Shown: positions 33,338 to 42,791 of the stretch, in pieces | How the letters are laid out: each line of letters begins with the position of its first letter | Numbering within the stretch: position 1 is the first letter of the stretch | Assembly: GCF_013348805.1 (NCBI RefSeq) | Contig: NZ_CP054690.1 | Coordinates: forward strand, 4,960,001 to 5,024,000 | Source of the DNA: Rhodococcus sp. W8901 | GTDB taxonomy: Bacteria > Actinomycetota > Actinomycetes > Mycobacteriales > Mycobacteriaceae | Direction: 5' to 3' | Length of the DNA stretch: 64,000 nt | Translations under genes and position numbers: made by a program | The notes under the pieces: generated by a model | The model's database searches: none | The model's input: only the letters and a program-made list of their open reading frames with translations | Told to the model about the DNA's origin: nothing

Positions 33338-34468
33338 ATGGGAACATCCGTGAGACGAAGCCGATTCCGATCCGTCATCGTGTGCGCGATCTGCGCGACC
33401 GCATCGTTCGTCGCATTCTCCGGCCCCGCCGCGGCCGATCCCAATACGGTGAATCCCATTCCGGTGCTGAACGGAACGACCGGGGTGCCGATACTCCACG
33501 GGCGCAGCCAGGCCGTGGCGCAGGCCACCGGGCTGCTCAGCGCCAACCGCACCCAGGACTACAACGTGCTCGGCACGGACCTCGGCATCATGTGGGACAA
33601 CGGGGACGGCCAGGTGCTGACCGCGTTCGGCGACACGGCCGGGCTCGGTATCCCGAATCTCCTCGCGGGCAGCCTGTGGTCCTGGCGCAGCAACATCCTC
33701 GTCCGCAGCTCCGACCGCGATCTCGCCGACGGAATGACCTTCGACAGCTCGCCGCGCGACATCCTCGGCCAGTCCAAGGAGCTGGTGCCGAGCCCGAAGA
33801 TCCCGTTCGTCGAGATCAGCCGCATCCCGACCGCCGGGGTCGCGGCCGACGGGGTCCAGTACATGAGCCTCATGTCGGTGAAGGAGTGGGACGAGCCGGG
33901 CAAGTGGAAGACCAACTACTCCGAACTCGCTTTCTCCACCGACAACGGCGAGAACTGGGTGGAGGCGCCCGAGACCCGCCGACCGCCCGTGGGCGGAAAC
34001 GCCAACTTCCAGATGGGCGCATTCGTCGAGGACGGCGGCTTCGTCTACCAGTACGGCACGCCCGCCGGCCGCGGTGGTCTGGTCTACCTCGCCCGAGTCC
34101 CCGAAAAGCAGATCCGCGACCTCGGCGCCTACGAGTACTGGGACGGCGGCAAGTGGGTGGCGAAGAACCCCGACGTGGCCGCACCCATCGTCTTCGGCGG
34201 CGTCGGCGAGATATCGGTGCAGTACAACGCGTTCCTCGGGCAGTACCTGCTGCTCACCACCGACAACCGGAACTCCGTCGTGATGCGCCGCGCACCGGCG
34301 CCCACCGGACCGTGGGGGCCCGCCGAGGTCCTCGTGGACGGCAACGAACTGGGATCGATGTACGGGGCGTACATCCACCCGTGGTCGTCCGGGCCGGACC
34401 TCTACTTCCTCACCACCGTGCATTCCAACTACAACGTCCTGCTCATGCACACGACACTGCAGAAGTGA
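33338..34468 (+). CDS. secreted DUF4185 domain protein
   Basis: This 376-aa protein has a signal peptide (MGTSVRRSRFRSVIVCAICA start; likely cleavage after PAAA near residue 33). The mature domain matches DUF4185, a beta-propeller-like family: DLGIMWDNGDGQVLTAFGDT, SNILVRSSDRDL, WVEAPETRRPP, and the final HSNYNVLLMHTTL. Such proteins are secreted or envelope-located in mycolate-containing bacteria, with unknown substrate. The ribosome-binding site is weak. Confidence 0.87.
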   Translation: MGTSVRRSRFRSVIVCAICATASFVAFSGPAAADPNTVNPIPVLNGTTGVPILHGRSQAVAQATGLLSANRTQDYNVLGTDLGIMWDNGDGQVLTAFGDTAGLGIPNLLAGSLWSWRSNILVRSSDRDLADGMTFDSSPRDILGQSKELVPSPKIPFVEISRIPTAGVAADGVQYMSLMSVKEWDEPGKWKTNYSELAFSTDNGENWVEAPETRRPPVGGNANFQMGAFVEDGGFVYQYGTPAGRGGLVYLARVPEKQIRDLGAYEYWDGGKWVAKNPDVAAPIVFGGVGEISVQYNAFLGQYLLLTTDNRNSVVMRRAPAPTGPWGPAEVLVDGNELGSMYGAYIHPWSSGPDLYFLTTVHSNYNVLLMHTTLQK

Positions 34469-34542
34469 GCCGAACGTCCCGTCACTGCTACCGTCCCAAG
34501 CAAACACTTGGTATCGACCGTGTCAGTGAGCGAGGAGACGAC

Positions 34543-34977
34543 GTGGAGCAGCAGACGAGCACCGATCCCCGCGGTGAGATCCAGGATCTCCTGGCCCGCA
34601 TCGCGCAGCTCGCCGACGACGGCACCGTCGAGGACTACCTCGACAGCTTCACCGCCGACGCCGTCTGGGAGTCGCAGCCCAACCCGGTGACGGGCATGGT
34701 CGCGCAACTCCGCGAGGGCGTCGCGTCGATCGAGGAGGGTGTGCGCGAACGGCGAGCCGGCGGCGTCCAGGGGCCGGGCACGTCGAGTCGGCACGTGATC
34801 ACGACCGTCTCGGTGTCGCTGGACTCGGACGTCGAGGCGTCGTCGACAGCGTACTGGCTGTTCTTCCGCGACACCACGAGCGAGCCGCGACTCGCGGGCG
34901 TCGGGCGATACGACGACACGCACCGGTTCGAGGACGGCCGCTGGAAGCTGGCCCACCGGCGCATCACCGTCGGCTGA
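34543..34977 (+). CDS. SnoaL-like/NTF2-fold protein
   Basis: This 144-aa cytoplasmic protein has the cone-shaped NTF2-like pattern: EIQDLLARIAQLADDGTVED, YLDSFTADAVWESQP, and the C-terminal RLAGVGRYDDTHRFEDGRWK plus LAHRRI. Members act as small isomerases, hydrolases or binding proteins; the ligand is unknown. The GTG at 34543 has GAGGAG at the right distance. It lies 75 bp downstream of the DUF4185 gene. Confidence 0.82.
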   Translation: MEQQTSTDPRGEIQDLLARIAQLADDGTVEDYLDSFTADAVWESQPNPVTGMVAQLREGVASIEEGVRERRAGGVQGPGTSSRHVITTVSVSLDSDVEASSTAYWLFFRDTTSEPRLAGVGRYDDTHRFEDGRWKLAHRRITVG

Positions 34978-34986
34978 CGCCCGCGC

Positions 34987-35040
34987 TTTGCGCACTTGTC
35001 GGTGATTTCGAGGCCCCCGCGAGATCGATAAGTGCGCAAA
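34987..35040. repeat. long palindromic element
   Basis: TTTGCGCACTT at 34987-34997 and AAGTGCGCAAA at 35030-35040 form a perfect 11-bp stem around a 32-nt GC-rich centre. It starts 9 bp after the SnoaL-like stop codon. It may be a terminator or a member of a dispersed palindromic repeat family; only one copy is in this window. Confidence 0.55.
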
Positions 35041-35109
35041 TCGCGAACGGGGGATGAACGATCGCGAGGACACCGAGAAGCCACCCCGCCGGGCGATACC
35101 GTCTTCCCC

Positions 35110-35715
35110 ATGAACGCACAGGACTGGGACGAACGCTATTCACAGGCCGACATGGTGTGGGGCACGCCGCCGAATCCGGTGGTGGTCGAGTTCGTGACAT
35201 CGCTGCCCGCCGGGCGGGCCCTGGACCTCGCGTGCGGCGAGGGCCGGCACGCGCTGTGGCTCGCGACGCGGGGCTGGGAGACCACCGGCGTCGACTATTC
35301 GAAGGTCGCGATCGAGAAGGCCCGGGAGATCGCGAAGCAGTCACCGCGCTCGGTGCAGCAGCGCCTGCATTACGTCTGCGGCGACATCACGACGGCGGAT
35401 GTGTCGGACTATGACCTGGTCCTCATGATCTTCGTCCACCTCGAACCGACACAGCGGCGCGCGCTTGTGAGTCGCGTCATCGAATCGCTGAAACCTGACG
35501 GAACCCTCATGATTCTCGGCCACGACGCAATCAACCTCACGCAGGGCGTCGGCGGCCCGCCCGATCCCGAAATCCTTTACACCCCTGAAGATCTGAAGCA
35601 TGATCTGGAAGGACGCCTCGACGTCACGGTGGCCGAACGGCGCTATCGCGACGTCGAGGGCGGGACGGCGATCGACGCGCTCCTCGTCGCCCGCAGGCCC
35701 ACTCTTGGCAGCTAA
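35110..35715 (+). CDS. class I SAM-dependent methyltransferase
   Basis: This 201-aa methyltransferase (tellurite-resistance TehB/UbiE-like type) begins MNAQDWDERYSQADMVWG. SAM-binding motif I is ALDLACGEGRHALWLA, motif II is the acidic VDYS, and CGDITTADV and YDLVLMIFVHL follow. The methyl acceptor is unknown. The stop codon is directly before the fadE5 operator region. The ATG at 35110 was chosen since the family starts here. Confidence 0.88.
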   Translation: MNAQDWDERYSQADMVWGTPPNPVVVEFVTSLPAGRALDLACGEGRHALWLATRGWETTGVDYSKVAIEKAREIAKQSPRSVQQRLHYVCGDITTADVSDYDLVLMIFVHLEPTQRRALVSRVIESLKPDGTLMILGHDAINLTQGVGGPPDPEILYTPEDLKHDLEGRLDVTVAERRYRDVEGGTAIDALLVARRPTLGS

Positions 35716-35746
35716 CTTAATCGCGGGTAACATCGGCTAAGTTACC
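35716..35746. promoter_or_regulatory. putative TetR box upstream of fadE5
   Basis: CTTAATCGCGGGTAAC at 35716-35731 matches the site upstream of the TetR gene (CTTACTCGATGGTAAG) at 12 of 16 positions. An overlapping palindrome, GGTAAC/GTTACC at 35726-35746, gives a second symmetric site. It lies about 80-105 bp before fadE5. Confidence 0.6.
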
Positions 35747-35822
35747 GACGAGTAGCTACTTGGGCGGTACTCACGGAACGCAAGACCGCACCAACGCAGT
35801 GCCACTTCAGGGAGAGCAAAAC

Positions 35823-37658
35823 ATGGGCCACTACAAGAGCAACGTCCGCGACCTCGAGTTCAACCTGTTCGAGGTACTTGGTCTGGACAAGCCGCTGAGT
35901 GAGGGCGTGTGGGGGGATCTCGACGCCGACACCGTCAAGGAGATGCTGTCCGAGGTCGCGCGCCTCGCGGAGGGCCCGCTCGCCGAGGCCTTCGCCGACA
36001 CCGACCGCAATCCGCCGGTATTCGACCCCGAGAAGCACGAGGCGACCCTGCCGGAGTCCTTCAAGAAGTCGTTCAAGGCGATGTGGGACGCCGAGTGGTA
36101 CCGCATGGGCCTGAGCGAGGAGATCGGCGGCGTTCCGGTTCCGCGCACGGTGGTGTGGGCCATCGCCGAGATGCTGCTGGGCGCACAGCCCGCCGCGTTC
36201 ATGTACCAGGCCGGCCCGTCGTTCGCGGACGTGCTCTTCCACAACGGCACGGACGAGCAGAAGCAGTGGGCGGCAACCTGTGTCGAGCGCGGCTGGGGTG
36301 CCACCATGGTGCTGACCGAGCCGGACGCCGGTTCCGATGTGGGCGCCGGACGCACCAAGGCCATCAAGCAGGACGACGGCTCCTGGCACATCGAGGGCGT
36401 CAAGCGCTTCATCACGTCCGCCACCTCGGACGACCTGTTCGAGAACATCTTCCACCTGGTGCTCGCGCGCCCCGAGGGCGCCGGACCGGGCACCAAGGGC
36501 CTGAGCCTGTTCTTCGTCCCGAAGTTCCACTTCGACTTCGAGAAGAACGAGCTCGGCGACCGCAACGGTGTCTTCGTCACCAACGTCGAGCACAAGATGG
36601 GCCTCAAGGCGTCCACGACGTGTGAGCTCACGTTCGGCGGCCACGACGTTCCCGCGCAGGGCTGGCTCGTCGGCGAGGTCCACAACGGCATCGCCCAGAT
36701 GTTCGACGTCATCGAGCACGCTCGAATGATGGTGGGCACCAAGGCCATCTCCACCCTGTCCACCGGCTACCTCAACGCGCGTGACTACGCCAAGGAGCGC
36801 GTCCAGGGCTCCGACCTGACGCAGATGACGGACAAGACCGCCCCCCGCGTCACCATCACGCACCACCCGGACGTGCGCCGCAGCCTCGCGATGCAGAAGG
36901 CGTACGCCGAGGGCCTGCGCGCGGTGTACCTCTACACCGCCGCGCACCAGGACGACGCGGTCGCCGCGCTGGTCTCCGGCGCCGACAAGGAGACCGCGTT
37001 CCGCGTCAACGATCTGCTGCTGCCGATCGTCAAGGGCGTCGGTTCCGAGCGGGCCTACCAGTACCTGACCGAGAGCCTGCAGACCCTCGGCGGCTCCGGC
37101 TTCCTGCAGGACTACCCGATCGAGCAGTACATCCGCGACTCGAAGATCGACTCGCTGTACGAGGGCACCACCGCCATCCAGGCGCAGGACTTCTTCTTCC
37201 GCAAGATCGCGCGTGACCGCGGCGTCGCCCTGGCCCACGTCGCCGGCGAGATCAAGAAGTTCATCGACAGCGAGGCGGGCAACGGCCGGCTCAAGGCCGA
37301 GCGGGCGCTGCTCTCGACCGCCCTCGAGGACGTGCAGGGCATGGCCGCGGTCCTCACCGGGCACCTCATGGGCGCCCAGGAGCAGCCCACCGAGCTGTAC
37401 AAGGTGGGTCTCGGCTCGGTGCGGTTCCTGATGGCGGTCGGCGACCTGCTGGTCGGCTGGCAGTTGCTGCGTCAGTCCGAGATCGCGATCAAGGCACTCG
37501 ACGAGGGCGCCTCCGACAAGGACAAGCCGTTCTACGAGGGCAAGGTCGCGACCGCGTCGTTCTTCGCGAAGAACGTGCTGCCCGAGCTGACCGCGACGCG
37601 AAACATCCTGTCGCACCTCGACAACGACATCATGGAACTGGACGAGGCCGCGTTCTGA
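35823..37658 (+). CDS. fadE5: acyl-CoA dehydrogenase FadE5-like
   Basis: This 611-aa flavin enzyme makes the first double bond in acyl-CoA beta-oxidation. The start [20 protein letters not shown] is the FadE5 signature as known from Mycobacterium. It has [17 protein letters not shown] for substrate/FAD binding and the catalytic Glu region [17 protein letters not shown]-terminal extension gives the large (about 610 aa) type. AGGGAG precedes the ATG. A TetR box lies upstream and a strong terminator downstream. Neighbours fadA2, fabG4 and htdX complete a lipid module. Confidence 0.95.
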   Translation: MGHYKSNVRDLEFNLFEVLGLDKPLSEGVWGDLDADTVKEMLSEVARLAEGPLAEAFADTDRNPPVFDPEKHEATLPESFKKSFKAMWDAEWYRMGLSEEIGGVPVPRTVVWAIAEMLLGAQPAAFMYQAGPSFADVLFHNGTDEQKQWAATCVERGWGATMVLTEPDAGSDVGAGRTKAIKQDDGSWHIEGVKRFITSATSDDLFENIFHLVLARPEGAGPGTKGLSLFFVPKFHFDFEKNELGDRNGVFVTNVEHKMGLKASTTCELTFGGHDVPAQGWLVGEVHNGIAQMFDVIEHARMMVGTKAISTLSTGYLNARDYAKERVQGSDLTQMTDKTAPRVTITHHPDVRRSLAMQKAYAEGLRAVYLYTAAHQDDAVAALVSGADKETAFRVNDLLLPIVKGVGSERAYQYLTESLQTLGGSGFLQDYPIEQYIRDSKIDSLYEGTTAIQAQDFFFRKIARDRGVALAHVAGEIKKFIDSEAGNGRLKAERALLSTALEDVQGMAAVLTGHLMGAQEQPTELYKVGLGSVRFLMAVGDLLVGWQLLRQSEIAIKALDEGASDKDKPFYEGKVATASFFAKNVLPELTATRNILSHLDNDIMELDEAAF

Positions 37659-37680
37659 TTCCCTGATCTGATGTCCTGAT

Positions 37681-37727
37681 CGACGAAGGAACCCCCGCAC
37701 ACCACGTGTGCGGGGGTTCTTTCGTCG
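37681..37727 (+). terminator. intrinsic-like terminator of fadE5
   Basis: A long hairpin with GAACCCCCGCACAC / GTGTGCGGGGGTTC, extended by outer CGACGAA / TTCGTCG arms, about 22 bp after the fadE5 stop codon. Confidence 0.88.
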
Positions 37728-37808
37728 GTGCCCGGGCGCGGGCGGCGCAGGTGTGTTTGGCTGTTGATGTTGATGCCCTGCCACCGAACCCGAGGTTGGT
37801 GACCTGCA

Positions 37809-38416
37809 GTGACCAGCATGGACGACCCGTACTCGCCGCCCGCTCCGCCACCGGCAGTGCTCGCCGAGGGACTGACCCGCCACGGCGCCCTGGGGCCCGT
37901 CTTCGGTCCCGTGGACCTGAGGATTCCGTTCGGGGGGCCGGCCGTGATCCAGGGTTTCGCGGGGTCGGGCCGCACGTCCCTGCTGCTCACCCTCGGCGGG
38001 CGGATGAAACCGTCGGGCGGGCGCCTCACCGTGCTCGGGCGCACCCGGCCGGCCGCGATCCGGGCGGTGTCCGCGATCGCCGGATTCGCCGGCATCGACA
38101 CCATCTCCGAATCGGTGACCGTGCGCGATCTGATCACCGAGCAGATCCGCTGGGACGCAACGTGGTACCGGCTGATCCGCCGGGCGGGCCGGCGCGAGCT
38201 CGAGCAGGTGTGCGCACCGGTGTTCGGGGATCGGCCGCTGCCGCGGCTCACCGACTACGTCAGTGATCTCGACGAACTGGACGCGATGCTGTTGCGGATC
38301 GCCGTCGCCGACACCCAGGTTCCCCCGGTGCTGCTGATCGACGATCTCGAACAGGTGCGGGACGAGACCGAACGCGCCGTGCCGGGAACGGCTCGATCCC
38401 CGGAAGCGAGGAGTAG
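37809..38416 (+). pseudogene. ABC-type ATP-binding protein with damaged 3' end
   Basis: The first ~190 codons give an ATPase of the group paired with YhgE/Pip membrane proteins: Walker A GFAGSGRTSLLL, a degenerate signature region (SDLDELDAMLL), and Walker B VLLIDDLEQ. After DETERA the reading loses family character and runs without a stop to 38912, through the next gene in the wrong frame. A plausible native end GSIPGSEE with a TAG at 38414-38416 exists in another frame just before the next start. I infer a deletion with frame change near 38380. Confidence 0.7.
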
Positions 38417-38418
38417 CC

Positions 38419-40310
38419 ATGCTGGCAGGGATGTCGCTCGGTACCGAACTCAAGCGGTTCTCGCGCGGGCTGATGCCGCGGGTCGCGCTCGTGACGATCG
38501 TGCTGATGCCGCTGCTGTACGGCGCGCTGTACCTGTGGGCGTTCTGGGATCCGTTCAGCGAGACGGGCAAGATTCCGGTGGCGCTGGTCAACAGCGATCA
38601 CGGCACCGTCGTGGACGGCAAACCCCTCAACGCCGGAGACCAGGTGGCGCAGGGGCTGATGGACTCCGGCGACCTCGACTTCCACGAGGTGAGCGCGTAC
38701 GAGGCATCCACCGGCGTCGCGGACGGGCGCTACTACTTCTCGGTGACGCTGCCCGGCGACTTCAGCCGATCCGTGGCGTCCCCCACCGGACCCGATCCGC
38801 AGAAGGCCCGGCTGATCTTCACCTACAACGACGCCAACAACTACCTCGGCACGGTCATCGGGCAGAACGCCGCCCAACAGATCCTGAACGTCGTGGGCGC
38901 GCAGATCGGTGAACAGTCCGTGGATCAGGCGCTCGTCGGCCTCGGCGCGGCGGGCGACGGACTCCGCCAGGCCGCGGACGGTGCCGGGCAGTTGGCGGCC
39001 GGTGCGCAGGCGGCTGACGGTGGCGCACAGCAACTCGCGGTCGGCTCCCGCACGCTGGCCGACGGTCTCACCACCGCGCACTCCGGGGCGACGGCCCTCG
39101 CCGACGGCACGGCGCAGCTCTCGGCGGGCATCGACACCGCGTCCGGCGGCGCGACCGCACTGTCCGGGGGACTGGACCAGTTGTCGGGCGCCACAGCCCA
39201 ACTCGGGAACGGCGCCGGACAGCTCAGCGCCGGTGTGACGCAACTGGTCGCCCAGGTGACCGGCACTCTCGGACCGGCGCTGGACCCGGCCCTGCGCGGG
39301 CAGCTCGCGCAGCTCGAGGACGGGGCACAGCAGCTCGCGTTCCAGCTCGGCGACCCGTCGAGCCCCTACGGTCGGGGATGTCCCAGGCCGTCGGCGGCGC
39401 CGGCCAGCTGCGGGACGGCCTCACGCAGCTGCAGTCCGGCGGGCAACAGGCGGCGTCGGGCGCCCGCACCCTCGACGACGGTCTGGCCCAGTTGTCCGGT
39501 GGCGGCGAGACTCTCGCGCAGGGTGCCGGGCAGCTCGCCGCCGGTACGACTCAGCTGAAGGACGGATCGGGCGAACTCGCGTCCCAGCTGAAACAGGGCA
39601 GCGAGCAGGTCCCCGCCTGGGATCCACAGCAGCGCACCGCCGTCGCGCAGACCCTGTCGGCCCCGGTGACGCTGGACCAGCACCACGAGAACCGGGCCAA
39701 GACCTTCGGCACCGGGTTCGCGCCGTTCTTCCTGCCGCTGGCGCTGTTCGTGGGCGGCATCATCACGTGGATGCTGTTGCGGCCGGTCCAGACTCGCCCG
39801 ATCTCGACCGGGCTCGGCGCGATGCGGGTGGTGCTGGCGTCGTACTGGCCGGCCGCGCTGATCGTGATCGCACAGGTGCTGGTGATGTACGTCGTGGTGC
39901 ACTTCGGTGTAGGACTGGTGCCGGTCTACGTGTTCGGCACCATCACGTTCCTGGGACTGGTCGGCCTCACCTACATGGCGCTGATCCAGGCGTTCAACGC
40001 GATCTTCGGCCCCGCCGTCGGACGCGTCGTCACCCTGGCGTTCCTGATGCTGCAACTGGTGTCGTCCGGCGGCATCTACCCCGTGGAAACCACCGCGAAA
40101 CCGTTCGAGGTCCTGCACCCGTTCGACCCGATGACATACGCCGTCAACGGGTTACGACAGCTCACCGTCGGCGGCATCGACTCCCGGCTGTGGGTGTCGA
40201 TCGCGGTGCTCCTCGGGCTGCTGTTGGCATCGCTGGTCGCCAGTTCGCTGTCGGTGCGGCGCGACCGTGCCTGGACGCTGATGCGGCTGCACCCGCCGAT
40301 CGAGGTGTGA
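38419..40310 (+). pseudogene. YhgE/Pip domain membrane protein, frameshifted
   Basis: The start MLAGMSLGTELKRFSRGLMP and first membrane helix are followed by repeated heptads (QLAAGAQAADGGAQQLA type) and the reading is lost at DPSSPYGRG (39370). The same protein then continues in another frame from MSQAVGGAGQLRDGLTQLQ (39378) through the five or so C-terminal helices to 40310, about 630 aa in all. One net base change at 39370-39377 breaks it. It is an export-type membrane partner of the damaged ATPase upstream. Confidence 0.8.
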
Positions 40311-40322
40311 GACACCCTCATG

Positions 40323-40373
40323 AGCTGAAGGGACCGTTCACACGCCGACAGCGTATGAACGGTCCCTTCAGCT
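40323..40373. terminator. bidirectional terminator
   Basis: Perfect 18-bp stem (AGCTGAAGGGACCGTTCA and its complement) with a 15-nt loop between the convergent YhgE/Pip and VanW genes. Confidence 0.88.
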
Positions 40374-40386
40374 ACGGACTCGGGGG

Positions 40387-42504
40387 CTACCCGCCGGGGG
40401 TGGGCGCCGGCGGCGCGCCTTCCCCCGAGGGCTTCGGCGCCGGCTCGTTCGACACGCACTTCACGATCGGGACCGGGTCGTACTTGACCGTCCGGGTGCT
40501 GCGCGAGATCTCCGCACCGGTCTTGGCGTCGGTGATGATCCGGGTGTCGCTCGTGGTGAATCCCGGTGCGCCGCCGGACGCCACGCAGTGCGGGCCGGCC
40601 GGGAGGCTGATCGTGTTCGGCGACGTCTGACTCGTCCGTCCGCCGGTCACGGATTCGACGTCGACCGTCTTGGTGCCCCAGATGCGCACCGTGATGTTCG
40701 AGTTGGTCCCGATGGTCTGGATCATCACGCCCGTCTTGTACGGGTTGCGGAACTTGAGGTCGATCGCGCCCTCGAACACCGTCGCCTCGCGCGCCGCCGG
40801 GTAGCGGGAGATGTAGTAGCTGTGCTCGGTGTGTTCGACGTCCTCCATGCCCGCGAAGTACGTGGCGTTGTAGAGGGTGGTCGCGAGCTGACTGATGCCG
40901 CCGCCGACCGCCTTGTCCGGGCGGCCGTTGTTGATGATGCCCGAGTCGACATAGCCCTGCGCCGCACCGCGGGGACCGGTCTGGGCATCGAACGAGAAGG
41001 TTTCTCCCGGCTTGACGAGCGCGCCGTTGATCTGACTGGCCGCGAGCCGGATGTTGACACCGGACGCGTACTCGAACCCGCCGGTGGTGTACTCGCCGAT
41101 CACCTCGCGGATGCCGAGCGCATTCGCGCCCTCGGTGGTCAGAGCCGGCTCGACGGGCTCGTAGATCGCGGGAGTGGTTCGCTCACCGGGTACGGTGAGC
41201 AGCGCCGGCAGCGGTTCGAGGGTCTTGGGCCACTGCACCATGTCGCCGGTCACCGACGGGATCACCTGCGGCGCGCCGCTCGCAAGACTGATCTGCGCGT
41301 CCTTGGGCTTGACGTCGGTGCTCGCGAGCTGCGGCGCGAGGATTCCGGTGGCCGCCTCGACGTTGTACTGCGGGGACAGACCACCACCGCCGTCCGGAAC
41401 GAAGGTGAGAACCTTGCCGACCTGGTCCCGTGGCAGCGTCGCGACCGCGCCGTCACGCCCGGTGACCACGACGTTCGCCGCGGCCGCGGGCGTCGCGACG
41501 TCGCGCAGCGCGGCATCGACGCCGGCCTGCGTCACCGTCACGTCCACGACGTCGACCGGCAGGTCGACGGTGGTGCCGAAGGCCCAGTCCTCGACGAACA
41601 TGTCGGCGGCGTCGTCCGTCCGCAGGCTCTGCCCCGGCAACGGTGCGACCGGGACCGGGGTCGCGCCCTCGAACACGACGTTGCCCTCTCGGGGCGCCCG
41701 ATCCGCTTCTTTCTGCACGCCGGCGATCGCGCCGTCGAGCGCGTTCTCGTCGACCGTCGAGACGAGCCCGACCTCACGGTTGGTGAACAGGGACGCGACG
41801 CGGGTGAACGGGTTGACCGGCTGGTCCCCGACACGGTCGAGGGTGGCGGCCCAGTCCACGCCGATACCGGCCTGCGCCGGCACGATCGTGCTCTCCGTGG
41901 TCCCGGCGAGCACCGGCACCGGGCTGTCCACTCGCGGGCCGAGTTCGGCGCGCAGCGTCGCCTCGGCCGACGACATGCTCTCGCCGCCGATCTCCACGCC
42001 GGCGACGGTGACGCCGCGCGGCACCCGGTCGGCGGAGACCACAAAGTCCACGGCATACGCGATGGCCGCCACTGCCACGACGCCGCCGGCGACCGCGGCA
42101 TACTTCACCCAGCGCGGCCGCCCCTGCGACTCCGACTCGGGCGTGGTCTCCGACTCCGAAGCAGGCTCGGGAGCGGGCGCGGGCGCGGGCTCCGGCGTCG
42201 GCGTCGGCTCGGGATCGGCAGGGGTGATGGCGAAGACCTCGGTGGGGGCCTCGGACGAGACATCCGGTGCGGGCTCGAGGGAGGCGTCCGGTGTCGGCTC
42301 GGACGGCACATCCGGCGTGGGCTCGGACGGCACATCCGGCGTGGACTCGGACGGCACATCCGGCGTGGGTTCCGACGAGTCGTCCGGTGTCGGATCATCG
42401 GATTCCGACGGCACCGCCGGCATGATCTCGGTGGGATTCTCGTCCGGCTCCGGACCGTCCATGTGGTTTTCGGAACCGTTGTTGCCGTCGCGCTCGTCAC
42501 TCAT
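40387..42504 (-). CDS. VanW family protein with repetitive acidic N-terminus
   Basis: This 705-aa envelope protein starts with a ~125-aa disordered acidic/proline region containing tandem SEPTPDVP-type octapeptides, then one membrane helix (~KYAAVAGGVVAVAAIAYAVD) and an external part. That part has peptidoglycan-binding-like segments and the VanW domain (YTTGGFEYASGVNIRLAASQ, then KPGETFSFDAQTGPR and GGGISQLATTLYNA). VanW proteins occur in glycopeptide-resistance clusters, but their role is unclear. The start at 42504 has AGGAGG 8 nt upstream. It is an isolated gene with terminators on both sides. Confidence 0.9.
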   Translation of the reverse strand: MSDERDGNNGSENHMDGPEPDENPTEIMPAVPSESDDPTPDDSSEPTPDVPSESTPDVPSEPTPDVPSEPTPDASLEPAPDVSSEAPTEVFAITPADPEPTPTPEPAPAPAPEPASESETTPESESQGRPRWVKYAAVAGGVVAVAAIAYAVDFVVSADRVPRGVTVAGVEIGGESMSSAEATLRAELGPRVDSPVPVLAGTTESTIVPAQAGIGVDWAATLDRVGDQPVNPFTRVASLFTNREVGLVSTVDENALDGAIAGVQKEADRAPREGNVVFEGATPVPVAPLPGQSLRTDDAADMFVEDWAFGTTVDLPVDVVDVTVTQAGVDAALRDVATPAAAANVVVTGRDGAVATLPRDQVGKVLTFVPDGGGGLSPQYNVEAATGILAPQLASTDVKPKDAQISLASGAPQVIPSVTGDMVQWPKTLEPLPALLTVPGERTTPAIYEPVEPALTTEGANALGIREVIGEYTTGGFEYASGVNIRLAASQINGALVKPGETFSFDAQTGPRGAAQGYVDSGIINNGRPDKAVGGGISQLATTLYNATYFAGMEDVEHTEHSYYISRYPAAREATVFEGAIDLKFRNPYKTGVMIQTIGTNSNITVRIWGTKTVDVESVTGGRTSQTSPNTISLPAGPHCVASGGAPGFTTSDTRIITDAKTGAEISRSTRTVKYDPVPIVKCVSNEPAPKPSGEGAPPAPTPGG
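42250..42393. repeat. 24-bp tandem repeats inside the VanW gene
   Basis: Six consecutive 24-bp units encode the octapeptide SEPTPDVP and variants. The three central units (42298-42369) are nearly identical; the outer ones are diverged. Unit number could vary between strains by slippage. Confidence 0.85.
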
Positions 42505-42666
42505 CAATGGGCCCTCCTGCCGAATCGACACCGTGCCGGGCCGTCGCGTTGCGTGTTTCTACCCGTGCAGCCTAGTCCTCGGGACTCCGGGCAACCGCTC
42601 GGGAATCCCGGTCAGCAGCCGCTGCTCGCATCATTCCATCCGCCCGAAGGGGCGGAGAGCGTAGAG

Positions 42667-42715
42667 CGGCCCCGTGTGATTGCCAGGTCGGGGGTCAGGC
42701 AATAACACGGGGCCG
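42667..42715 (-). terminator. terminator downstream of fadA2
   Basis: Stem CGGCCCCGTGT / ACACGGGGCCG with an inner ATTGCC / GGCAAT pair, located about 75 bp beyond the fadA2 stop codon. Confidence 0.8.
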
Positions 42716-42791
42716 ATTGGATTATCGCTCCCCTGCGGACCGCGTTACATCCTCGGTTCGGGTCAGTCGGATTTTCTGCCCGACCGGTCGA

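Noticed and set aside
35742-38591. A 949-codon open frame on the minus strand
   Set aside because: It is the mirror of fadE5 and its neighbour, with low-complexity composition and no family motif.
38912-39266. Separate small genes inside the YhgE/Pip gene
   Set aside because: These are alternative frames of the heptad-repeat region; the intended frame explains the sequence better.
42250-42393. CRISPR-like repeats
   Set aside because: The 24-bp units are contiguous with no spacers and encode an octapeptide in the VanW reading frame.
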